A DNA stretch of 5,707 nucleotides from Bacteroidales bacterium. GTDB taxonomy: Bacteria > Bacteroidota > Bacteroidia > Bacteroidales > UBA7960. The number at the start of each line of letters is the position of its first letter. Within the stretch, counting starts at the first letter, position 1. The translations under genes were made by a program, and so were the position numbers. Below are positions 1-5,707 of the stretch, piece by piece. Location of the stretch: the NCBI GenBank assembly GCA_007120675.1, contig SKNE01000127.1, positions 1-5,707 on the forward strand. Reading direction: 5' to 3'. The notes under the pieces were generated by a model, which was not told where the DNA came from, did not search any database, and saw only the letters and a program-made list of their open reading frames with translations.

Positions 1-86
1 CCCAGCATCGCCATGATGAAACCATGGGGATCGTGCTGGGCAAACTCGCTCACCTCCTTTGATGCATTAATCTGGCTTGCAATCAT
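1..86 (-). CDS. OadG-like small membrane subunit, N-terminal fragment (runs off the left edge)
   Basis: An open frame starts with ATG at 86 and continues past base 1, giving 28 residues: MIASQINASKEVSEFAQH, then DPHGFIMAML. An in-frame TGA at 117-119 lies just upstream, and this is the only ATG after it, which fixes the start. The D-P-H-G-F stretch followed by the hydrophobic IMAML resembles the entry into the single membrane helix of Bacteroidota OadG-type gamma subunits. These hold Na+-pumping oxaloacetate or methylmalonyl-CoA decarboxylases together at the membrane. The position, 74 nt after mmdA on the same strand, is where such a gene is expected. The identification rests on context and a short N-terminus; the helix itself lies outside the window, so another small membrane protein is possible. 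Confidence 0.5.
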   Translation of the reverse strand, partial: MIASQINASKEVSEFAQHDPHGFIMAML

Positions 87-132
87 TGTGTTCGTTGGTC
101 CTGGTTGTGTGTTTATTCATGCTTGTTCGTGC

Positions 133-148
133 TGGCCAGGGCTGGCCA
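133..148 (-). other. Compact GC-rich hairpin in the mmdA-oadG gap
   Basis: The 74-nt gap holds a 16-nt perfect palindrome around a 2-nt centre. In the transcript it can fold as TGGCCA-GCCC-TGGCCA, a 6-bp stem with a 4-nt loop. No T-tract follows, so it does not look like a full terminator. It may be a processing, stability or partial-attenuation element between the catalytic and small membrane subunit genes. The function is inference only. Confidence 0.4.
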
Positions 149-160
149 TGTGCCGCCCCG

Positions 161-1720
<1,560 letters not shown>

Positions 1721-1749
1721 ATTGTATGTTGTTTGCGTAATGCCTGAAC

Positions 1750-2160
1750 TTACTCCTCTTTCTTTTCGCAAAGCTCCATGAGCACGCCATGGGTTGATTT
1801 CGGGTGAAGGAAGGCAATGTCCAGCCCCTCAGCCCCCTTACGCGGCTCCTTGTCGATGAGGCGGATCCCCTTTTCATCCAGCTTGGCCAGCGCACCCTCT
1901 ATGCCCTTAACGGCAAAAGCCATGTGGTGCACGCCTTCACCCTTTTTCTCAAGGAACTTACCGATGGGTCCGTCCGGGTCGGTGGATTCCAACAGTTCTA
2001 CCTTGGTCTGTCCCACCTGGAAAAAGGCGGTCTTCACCTTCTGGTCGGCCACCTCCTCAATGGCGTAGCAGCTCATGCCTAGCACTTCCTCGTAAAAACG
2101 GATGGACTGCTCCAGGTCCTTCACGGCGATGCCGATGTGTTCAATGTGTGATATATTCAT
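1750..2160 (-). CDS. mce: Methylmalonyl-CoA epimerase
   Basis: A 136-residue protein of the vicinal oxygen chelate (glyoxalase-like) superfamily that interconverts (R)- and (S)-methylmalonyl-CoA, linking methylmalonyl-CoA mutase to decarboxylation in the succinate-propionate route. Two paired beta-alpha-beta-beta-beta halves are visible: HIEHIGIAVKDL opens the first and GVHHMAFAVKGI the second. By alignment of the two halves and with known epimerases, the metal ligands should be H8, E55 (TKVELLES), H79 (second His of HHMAF) and E129 (GVLMELCE). The HPKSTHGVLMEL ending is typical of the family. Length is usual and the protein is soluble and cytoplasmic. ATG 2160 gives the standard N-terminus. 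It is the first gene of the unit with mmdA, behind its own promoter and a leader of about 110 nt. Confidence 0.95.
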   Translation of the reverse strand: MNISHIEHIGIAVKDLEQSIRFYEEVLGMSCYAIEEVADQKVKTAFFQVGQTKVELLESTDPDGPIGKFLEKKGEGVHHMAFAVKGIEGALAKLDEKGIRLIDKEPRKGAEGLDIAFLHPKSTHGVLMELCEKKEE

Positions 2161-2178
2161 TATGTGAGGGGCTTTTTC

Positions 2179-2216
2179 ATGGGCAAATACGGCGGGTCCT
2201 GCAGCCTGTTACCCAT
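2179..2216 (-). promoter_or_regulatory. Stem-loop in the mce 5' leader
   Basis: On the minus strand ATGGGTAA (2216-2209) can pair with TTGCCCAT (2186-2179), eight pairs with one U-G, around a 22-nt loop that can add a small GGC/GCC stem. It ends 18 nt before the mce start codon. It could influence translation or stability of the mce-mmdA message. It is too short to be a cobalamin riboswitch, and I recognise no known riboswitch in the leader. Confidence 0.35.
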
Positions 2217-2247
2217 AGAGTTGTTAAAAAATTAGCAAGTCACATTT

Positions 2248-2264
2248 AGAACGAAAATTGTTCT
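2248..2264. promoter_or_regulatory. Hyphenated dyad AGAAC-N7-GTTCT downstream of the mce promoter
   Basis: AGAAC at 2248-2252 and GTTCT at 2260-2264 form a perfect 5-bp inverted repeat. It is partly framed by TCACA (2240-2244) and TGTGA (2264-2268). It lies roughly 15-30 bp downstream of the -7 element, a plausible operator position or leader hairpin. Arms this short can occur by chance in AT-rich DNA, so this is a candidate only. Confidence 0.25.
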
Positions 2265-2277
2265 GTGAAATTTTCTG

Positions 2278-2313
2278 CAAAGATAGGAAAACTTTATGGA
2301 AGGGCGTGCAAAA
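2278..2313 (-). promoter_or_regulatory. Bacteroidota-type promoter for mce-mmdA
   Basis: On the minus strand TATCTTTG (2285-2278) matches the Bacteroidota -7 consensus TAnnTTTG exactly. TTTTG (2313-2309) lies 23 nt upstream as a -33 element, at the long end of the reported spacing. Transcription would begin near 2272, leaving about 110 nt before mce. The region lies directly after the end of the lipoprotein gene, so mce and mmdA are probably not dependent on read-through from it. Confidence 0.65.
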
Positions 2314-2346
2314 GGTGCTTGCTGAACAGGCTCTTTTTTGTGCCGG

Positions 2347-4239
2347 CTAGCGGCTCCCTGTCTCAATGAACCAGGGCAGCTCCACATCCCAGTTTTCCCT
2401 GATCCTGATGGTGTCAGGAAGCATGTGGACCGGTTCGGGCTGGATCTGTCTGAGGTAATGTCCCGTGTCCCACTGCCCGCTGCCCTTCAGGTCCTCGATC
2501 AGTCGCACGTGATAGGTCCCGGCGCCCAGGTAACGGAAGGTATAATTGTCGGATGTGTGAATGATTTTTTCCCTGAGCACCGCCTCGTTGCGGTCAAGAA
2601 GCTGCAGGATATACTGGGTATCTCCCGGGGGGAGCTCCAGGCGGAGAATCAGGTGGCCATAATTCTCGCGGGAGGTAGTTCGCAGGCGCGTGGCCAGGGT
2701 GTCATTGGTTTGTCCGAAGATATCGGTAAAGGCACCGGGGAGGATGCGGATGTGATAGACCGTGTCTTCCTTGAGCTCATGGGCCAGTTCCACCCTTCGG
2801 CGCACTTGGTCGGTGAAGCGAAAATCGGCGGGAAGGGGGATGCTGTCATTGATGTAAAAGGCAATGCGGTTGGTATCCAGGTGCTCCACGGGGTTTTCGC
2901 TGACGATGGCCAGGGGTTGAAAAAACGGCAGTGCGCTGGTTCTGCGGGCATCCAGTCGTATTTGCAGAACGGCTTCCACCGGGTCCGCTTCCCGCTCCCG
3001 GACGCGCCTGGGACGGGTGGCACGGCGAATGGTGTCAAGCACCCGGTCGCCGTCGATCACCTCCAGGAACAGGCTGTCGCGCCCGGTGCCGGCGAACCAT
3101 AGCTTGAGGGTGTCGCGGCGGAGGTTAAACTCAGGGATATGCCACTCCCCCTCGAAAGGCGATCGAATTTCACGAACGTAGGCTGAATCAAAGGGGACGC
3201 GAAAAGCCAGCCTGATCAATCCTTCCCTGACAAGCGCCGACGACACCACGCGCTGCACCGTGTCCTCCTCCTCGAACATCCATAGCTGGTAAAAATGGTC
3301 TGCCCCGGGCAGGGCGTTCTCTGTGTGGGCTGCCCCCTCTTCTGTTAACACCCCATTCAATGCAGCCTCCCCTGTTTGTTGTATGGTCGTTTCCCCTGTC
3401 TCTGCCATGGCTGTCTGCCCTGTCTCTTCTATGACCGTTTCCCCTGTCTCTTCCGTGGTCGTTTCCTGCATATCGTCGGTGTCCATCTCCTCCTCTCCAT
3501 CGTGACCCGGTTCAACCAGCAGGGACGGATTGTATTGGGGCCGAATCAGCGAGTCGAGAAAGGCGATGCGTTCGCCGGGCATGTCGTAGAGAAAGTTGTT
3601 GTTTCGGTCATCCAGGGCGAAGATGAGGTATTCGCCGTCGGCCATATTGCTGATGGTGAACTGCCCGTTTTTATCCGTCTTGGCCAGGTACACCGGTCGC
3701 TCCAGGTAAGGCACCGAGTCGTAGATGTTGTCATAGAGCATTACATAGACACCCTCTTCGGGCCCCAGGTTGAAGGCATTGTTTACCCGTCCGCTCACCG
3801 ACAGGGAGTCCACGTAATCGCCCGTGGAAAACACGAACTGGAAGTTGGGGATGGCATTGCCTTCGGTGATGTCGCGGATGGCGTCGCCAAAAAACAGGTT
3901 ATAGGTGGTGTTGGGACGCAGGCCCTCTTCCACCTCCAGCACGATGGAACGCCCCCTGATGCTCACCTCGGGGAGCTGTTGAAGGGGTGGTGAAATCAGC
4001 AGTTGCTGCCTGATGTCGCGCAGTTCAACGAACTCATCAAAGAAGATCCGTATTTGTCCACCCCCAAAATTGGTGCTGCGATTGGGCGGGGTGCTTCTGA
4101 CCACCCTTGGCGGATCTTCATCTCGCGGACCGCCTGTGGGTGCAACCACATTGGCGCAGGCATAAGCAGCCAGTGCCAGTCCCGCGACCACGGCGAGCCG
4201 GGTCCCGGGCGACATCTTATGAAACAGTTGCTTCCACAT
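2347..4239 (-). CDS. Large Ig-like domain lipoprotein of Bacteroidota type, with repeat insert
   Basis: A 630-residue predicted lipoprotein of unknown function. Residues 14-27 form a hydrophobic export segment ending AAYAC, with Cys28 as the likely lipidated residue; the lipobox is weak because -3 is Ala. The Cys is followed by ANVVAPTGGPRDEDPP, typical of a Bacteroidota family with an SbsA-like Ig domain (about 40-141, including IRIFFDEFVEL and LRPNTTYNLFFGDAIRD). A transthyretin/carboxypeptidase-regulatory-like domain follows (about 146-228, KNGQFTISNMADGEYLIFAL), then an acidic Thr-rich repeat (about 258-296), a second Ig-like region (about 443-522) and a C-terminal region resembling the second domain (529-630, AGTYHVRLIEDLKGSGQWD). 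No acidic cluster follows Cys28, so the known Bacteroidetes lipoprotein surface-export signal is not evident. I chose ATG 4239 because the frame's TTG at 4275 lies inside the predicted promoter; ATG 4215 is another possibility. Its role, perhaps envelope-structural, is inference. Confidence 0.75.
   Translation of the reverse strand: MWKQLFHKMSPGTRLAVVAGLALAAYACANVVAPTGGPRDEDPPRVVRSTPPNRSTNFGGGQIRIFFDEFVELRDIRQQLLISPPLQQLPEVSIRGRSIVLEVEEGLRPNTTYNLFFGDAIRDITEGNAIPNFQFVFSTGDYVDSLSVSGRVNNAFNLGPEEGVYVMLYDNIYDSVPYLERPVYLAKTDKNGQFTISNMADGEYLIFALDDRNNNFLYDMPGERIAFLDSLIRPQYNPSLLVEPGHDGEEEMDTDDMQETTTEETGETVIEETGQTAMAETGETTIQQTGEAALNGVLTEEGAAHTENALPGADHFYQLWMFEEEDTVQRVVSSALVREGLIRLAFRVPFDSAYVREIRSPFEGEWHIPEFNLRRDTLKLWFAGTGRDSLFLEVIDGDRVLDTIRRATRPRRVREREADPVEAVLQIRLDARRTSALPFFQPLAIVSENPVEHLDTNRIAFYINDSIPLPADFRFTDQVRRRVELAHELKEDTVYHIRILPGAFTDIFGQTNDTLATRLRTTSRENYGHLILRLELPPGDTQYILQLLDRNEAVLREKIIHTSDNYTFRYLGAGTYHVRLIEDLKGSGQWDTGHYLRQIQPEPVHMLPDTIRIRENWDVELPWFIETGSR
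3353..3472 (-). repeat. In-frame 24-nt tandem repeat encoding an acidic Thr/Gly octapeptide
   Basis: Five consecutive 24-nt units begin at 3353, 3377, 3401, 3425 and 3449; the outer ones are degraded. On the coding strand they give EETGETVI, EETGQTAM, AETGETTI and QQTGEAAL, preceded by a partial QETTT unit. The segment is acidic and probably disordered, linking the transthyretin-like domain to the C-terminal half of the lipoprotein. Units differ at several bases, so this is not a recent perfect duplication. Confidence 0.8.
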
Positions 4240-4272
4240 GGCGTGTGCGCTTGGGTGTGCTGATACGGAATG

Positions 4273-4280
4273 CAAAGATA
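4273..4280 (-). promoter_or_regulatory. Bacteroidota -7 element for the Ig-like lipoprotein gene
   Basis: TATCTTTG on the minus strand matches TAnnTTTG exactly and is followed by CA, as at the mce promoter. It begins 7 nt after the deacetylase stop codon, so any -33 element would lie inside that gene; I see no clear TTTG there. Transcription would start near 4267, giving a leader of about 28 nt to ATG 4239. That supports 4239 as the start rather than the upstream TTG. Confidence 0.55.
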
Positions 4281-4287
4281 CAGGTTT

Positions 4288-4947
4288 TTATTCCCCCCTG
4301 CCTGCAGCGCCTTGCAGGTGAGCGGGAAGACCGTGAAAGGCATATCCCCTGGCGGAGTAGTGGCTGAGAATCCTTTCCAGCAGGGGGAGGGTGTTGGAAG
4401 CCGATTGCCTTTTATCGTGCATAAGGATGATGTCGCCATCGGACAGTCGGTGCCCTATGTCCGACCAGATCCGTTCGTGACCCGGATGCTGCCGGTAGTC
4501 GGGGGTGAAAACCGACCACATGATGATGGACCACCCCCTTTTTCTGAGGGCAATGATTTGGCCGGGACAGATTCTGCCATAGGGTGGGCGAAACAATTTC
4601 CCGGGGATGACGCCTGCCGCATCACGGGTGTTTTTAACGTACCTGGATGTGCTGGTCTTCCAGCCACTCAGGTGTTCGAAGCCGTGGTTTCCCAGCTGGT
4701 GGCCGTGGTCTGACAGGCTTTTGACCCACCGGGGGTGGCTGACCGCCTGTTGGCCCGACAGAAAAAAAGTGGCTTTTGCCTGGTGGCGGGACAGTATCTC
4801 CATGATCGCTCCCGTGGTCGACGGATCGGGCCCGTCGTCAAAGGTAAGGTAGATCCTTTTTCCGCCGGGGGGCATTTTCCACCTAAGCCAGCGACTGGTT
4901 GCCCATTGAAGGATCACTGGTGGATGGTGGCAGCATGCTCGCATCAT
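4288..4947 (-). CDS. Polysaccharide deacetylase family protein (NodB domain, carbohydrate esterase 4 type)
   Basis: A 219-residue single-domain NodB-homology enzyme. CE4 enzymes use a divalent metal to remove N- or O-acetyl groups from glycans such as peptidoglycan, chitin oligomers or surface polysaccharide. All five family motifs are visible: TFDDGPDP at 35-42 (D37 catalytic base, D38 metal ligand), HGFEH at 88-92 (H88 and H92 metal ligands), RPPYGR at 120-125, the region around W144 to D150 (motif 4) and ILMHD at 174-178 (H177 catalytic acid). The active site therefore looks intact. There is no signal peptide or membrane helix, so the protein looks cytoplasmic or non-classically located, like other short Bacteroidota members. 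The natural substrate cannot be told from the sequence. ATG 4947 is followed at once by ATG 4944; either could be used. It probably has its own promoter, lying after the terminator of the upstream small gene. Confidence 0.9.
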   Translation of the reverse strand: MMRACCHHPPVILQWATSRWLRWKMPPGGKRIYLTFDDGPDPSTTGAIMEILSRHQAKATFFLSGQQAVSHPRWVKSLSDHGHQLGNHGFEHLSGWKTSTSRYVKNTRDAAGVIPGKLFRPPYGRICPGQIIALRKRGWSIIMWSVFTPDYRQHPGHERIWSDIGHRLSDGDIILMHDKRQSASNTLPLLERILSHYSARGYAFHGLPAHLQGAAGRGE

Positions 4948-5033
4948 GTCTCTCCTTGCTTTGGTGATGGGATGTCCGGATTCAATGATCCCTTGGCCGG
5001 CTTGTTGTTGAACCCTGTGCGCAGACCCAGGAT

Positions 5034-5041
5034 CAAAAATA
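5034..5041 (-). promoter_or_regulatory. Candidate -7 element for the deacetylase gene
   Basis: TATTTTTG on the minus strand fits TAnnTTTG and lies 87 nt before ATG 4947, downstream of the terminator at 5090-5125. No clear -33 TTTG is seen at the usual distance. The local run of A/T makes a chance match easier, so support is moderate. Confidence 0.4.
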
Positions 5042-5089
5042 ACTTTTTTTGGGGATCATCCGGGCAGGCTGCATGGTCTGTCCTGGCAC

Positions 5090-5125
5090 AAAAAAACCGG
5101 GCCTTCCAATGATGGGAAGACCCGG
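5090..5125 (-). terminator. Intrinsic terminator after the small secreted-protein gene
   Basis: On the minus strand CCGGG (5125-5121) pairs with CCCGG (5101-5097), and CTTCC (5119-5115) pairs with GGAAG (5107-5103), separated by one mismatch, around a 7-nt loop. The stem is followed directly by seven T residues (5096-5090). This is a classic rho-independent terminator. It ends the transcript of the 97-residue protein about 97 nt after its stop codon and separates it from the deacetylase gene. Confidence 0.85.
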
Positions 5126-5222
5126 AAACCAAAACAAACAGAAGAAAAAACAGGGATATATGGGCTTGGTGTGTAGTGTCTGTTGCTGTTTGTTTGCTAT
5201 GATAACCCGTTTGCGACGTGTT

Positions 5223-5516
5223 TTATTGTATGCTGTTCAGTACGTCGTCCAGGTCAAAAGGAAGCTCTTCTTCCCGCTCCGGCTTCAGCATGGTGGAGAT
5301 GTCAAACGGACGGCTGGCGTCATTGGCACGGATGCGCATGAATTCGGCGCGGGTGTCAAACGGTGCGGTGTCTGTGGCTTCTTCACTCATCATGGGCATG
5401 GTGAGTGTGCGGCCCAGGCTGTCGCGGAAAGTCAGGGTGCGCTGCTTGGAATCTGCACTGGCAATGCTTACACTGAAAAGGATGGCGGCGGCGGTGATCA
5501 GGATTCTTGTTTTCAT
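5223..5516 (-). CDS. Small exported protein with three PFD motifs, function unknown
   Basis: A 97-residue protein that I do not recognise. It begins MKTRILITAAAILFSVSIASA, a clear Sec signal peptide (basic n-region, hydrophobic core, A-S-A cleavage site before D22), so the mature product is about 76 residues and probably periplasmic or secreted. The N-terminal half of the mature part holds a repeated RTLT (26-29 and 36-39) around RDSLG, suggesting a short beta hairpin. The C-terminal half carries three similar segments: PFDTRAEFM (52-60), PFDISTMLK (71-79 by eye, one residue uncertainty) and PFDLDDVLN (86-94). It has no lipobox, cysteine or membrane helix after the signal. A good start context, a leader hairpin and a strong downstream terminator indicate a real, separately transcribed gene. 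Confidence 0.75.
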   Translation of the reverse strand: MKTRILITAAAILFSVSIASADSKQRTLTFRDSLGRTLTMPMMSEEATDTAPFDTRAEFMRIRANDASRPFDISTMLKPEREEELPFDLDDVLNSIQ

Positions 5517-5522
5517 GACTCA

Positions 5523-5566
5523 GAGGGTGTTTTTTTGTTTGTTTTGTTTTTTTTGGCTTCACCCTC
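5523..5566 (-). promoter_or_regulatory. Leader hairpin with A-rich loop directly before the small exported-protein gene
   Basis: On the minus strand GAGGGTG (5566-5560) and CACCCTC (5529-5523) are a perfect 7-bp inverted repeat. The 30-nt loop is almost entirely A with scattered C. The 3' arm ends 6 nt before the ATG at 5516, over the usual ribosome-landing zone. If transcribed it would cover that zone while exposing an A-rich, unstructured loop, the kind of sequence favoured for initiation in Bacteroidota. A regulatory role is inference. Confidence 0.5.
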
Positions 5567-5613
5567 ATAGTATCGAATTGCGTGCCAAAATTCATAATCA
5601 TCACGCAGCCAGA

Positions 5614-5621
5614 CAAATAAA
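5614..5621 (-). promoter_or_regulatory. Weak candidate promoter for the small exported-protein gene
   Basis: TTTATTTG on the minus strand differs from TAnnTTTG at one fixed base. A TTTTGACA stretch lies about 24 nt upstream (ending near 5643), slightly too far for a standard -33 element. It is the best match in 5517-5707, and the resulting leader of about 90 nt would contain the A-rich-loop hairpin. A different sigma factor or a start outside the window is possible. Confidence 0.25.
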
Positions 5622-5631
5622 ACACAAAGGG

Positions 5632-5674
5632 GTGTTGGTACGTGTCAAAATGTGTCCGATTGTGTACATTGTGT
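5632..5674. repeat. Helically phased GTGT tract
   Basis: GTGT occurs at 5632, 5642, 5652, 5662 and 5671, steps of 10, 10, 10 and 9 bp. The last two sit in a 9-bp tandem, ATTGTGTAC then ATTGTGTAT (5659-5676). The regular helical spacing would put each copy on the same DNA face. The tract is non-coding and lies upstream of the small exported-protein gene. Protein binding is a guess from spacing. Confidence 0.45.
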
Positions 5675-5691
5675 ATACGAAGCCGGACACA
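5651..5691. repeat. Perfect 8-bp inverted repeat around the GTGT tandem
   Basis: TGTGTCCG at 5651-5658 and CGGACACA at 5684-5691 are exact reverse complements separated by 25 bp that contain the 9-bp tandem. It could be an operator, or a stem at the 3' end of a transcript entering from the right. No T-tract follows on either strand within the window, so a terminator is not supported. Confidence 0.5.
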
Positions 5692-5707
5692 GTGCGGGCG
5701 CGGGCCA

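Noticed and set aside
2161..2285. Cobalamin riboswitch ahead of mce
   Set aside because: The leader is too short, and I could not see the B12-box or the expected helices.
2317..2339. GCTTG-ctgaa-CAGGC followed by a T-run on the plus strand
   Set aside because: It resembles a terminator only for plus-strand transcription, where there is no gene. The stem is 5 bp with a wobble, and on the minus strand it contains a mismatch and only a short T-run. I see no convincing terminator for the lipoprotein gene.
3353..3472. Tandem repeats considered as a CRISPR array
   Set aside because: The 24-nt units are contiguous, in frame within a coding sequence, and have no spacers.
2338..3993. Plus-strand frames of 254, 60 and 205 codons opposite the lipoprotein gene
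   Set aside because: They lie entirely inside the lipoprotein gene, carry no recognisable motifs, and the middle one is only the antisense reading of the 24-nt repeat.
4270..5112. Plus-strand frames of 147 and 125 codons over the deacetylase gene
   Set aside because: They are opposite an enzyme with all five NodB motifs intact and show no family features.
5049..5570. A 173-codon plus-strand frame near the right end
   Set aside because: It crosses the terminator, the small exported-protein gene and its A-rich leader in antisense. The translation is dominated by low-complexity and Cys-rich runs expected from antisense reading.
5383..5625. An 80-codon minus-strand frame overlapping the small exported-protein gene
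   Set aside because: It reads the same strand in another frame through the A-rich leader, and the product is Lys/His/Pro-rich without a recognisable fold. The frame with the signal peptide is far more credible.

Overview
The window looks like chromosomal DNA of a moderately GC-rich member of the Bacteroidota, probably an anaerobic, propionate/succinate-forming Bacteroidales-type organism. The evidence is: (i) several copies of the Bacteroidota housekeeping promoter element TAnnTTTG placed just upstream of genes; (ii) A-rich, Shine-Dalgarno-poor start regions; (iii) an mce-mmdA-(oadG-like) gene order of the kind known from Bacteroidales; and (iv) a large lipoprotein starting its mature part with the ANVVAPTGGPRDEDPP type of sequence that I associate with a Bacteroidota-specific Ig-like lipoprotein family. 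Every credible gene is on the minus strand, so the window reads from right to left.

Layout in transcription order. 5517-5707 is non-coding and carries unusual repeats (GTGT phased at about 10 bp, an 8-bp inverted repeat, and an A-rich-loop hairpin abutting the next gene). 5223-5516 encodes a 97-residue exported protein of unknown function with three PFD motifs, followed by a 97-nt 3' tail and a strong intrinsic terminator (5090-5125). 4288-4947 encodes a cytoplasmic-type NodB-fold polysaccharide deacetylase. 2347-4239 encodes a 630-residue multidomain Ig-like lipoprotein with its own promoter squeezed against the end of the deacetylase gene, and with an in-frame 24-nt minisatellite. A new promoter (2278-2313) and a roughly 110-nt structured leader precede mce (1750-2160) and mmdA (161-1720), then the first 28 codons of an OadG-like small subunit (86 to the window edge).

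How the genes work together: mce and mmdA form a clear functional unit. Methylmalonyl-CoA epimerase interconverts the two epimers of methylmalonyl-CoA, and the MmdA carboxyltransferase removes the carboxyl group to give propionyl-CoA, passing it to a biotin carrier. An OadG-like subunit next in line points to a membrane-bound, Na+-pumping methylmalonyl-CoA decarboxylase rather than a soluble propionyl-CoA carboxylase; the biotin carrier and OadB-type pump would be expected just outside the left edge. The deacetylase, lipoprotein and small secreted protein are envelope-related or uncharacterised, and appear to be separately transcribed neighbours rather than parts of that pathway.

I did not find a convincing new defence, mobile or RNA-guided system. 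The features most worth a second look are the small PFD-repeat secreted protein with its hairpin leader, the helically phased GTGT tract at the right edge, and the octapeptide minisatellite in the lipoprotein.
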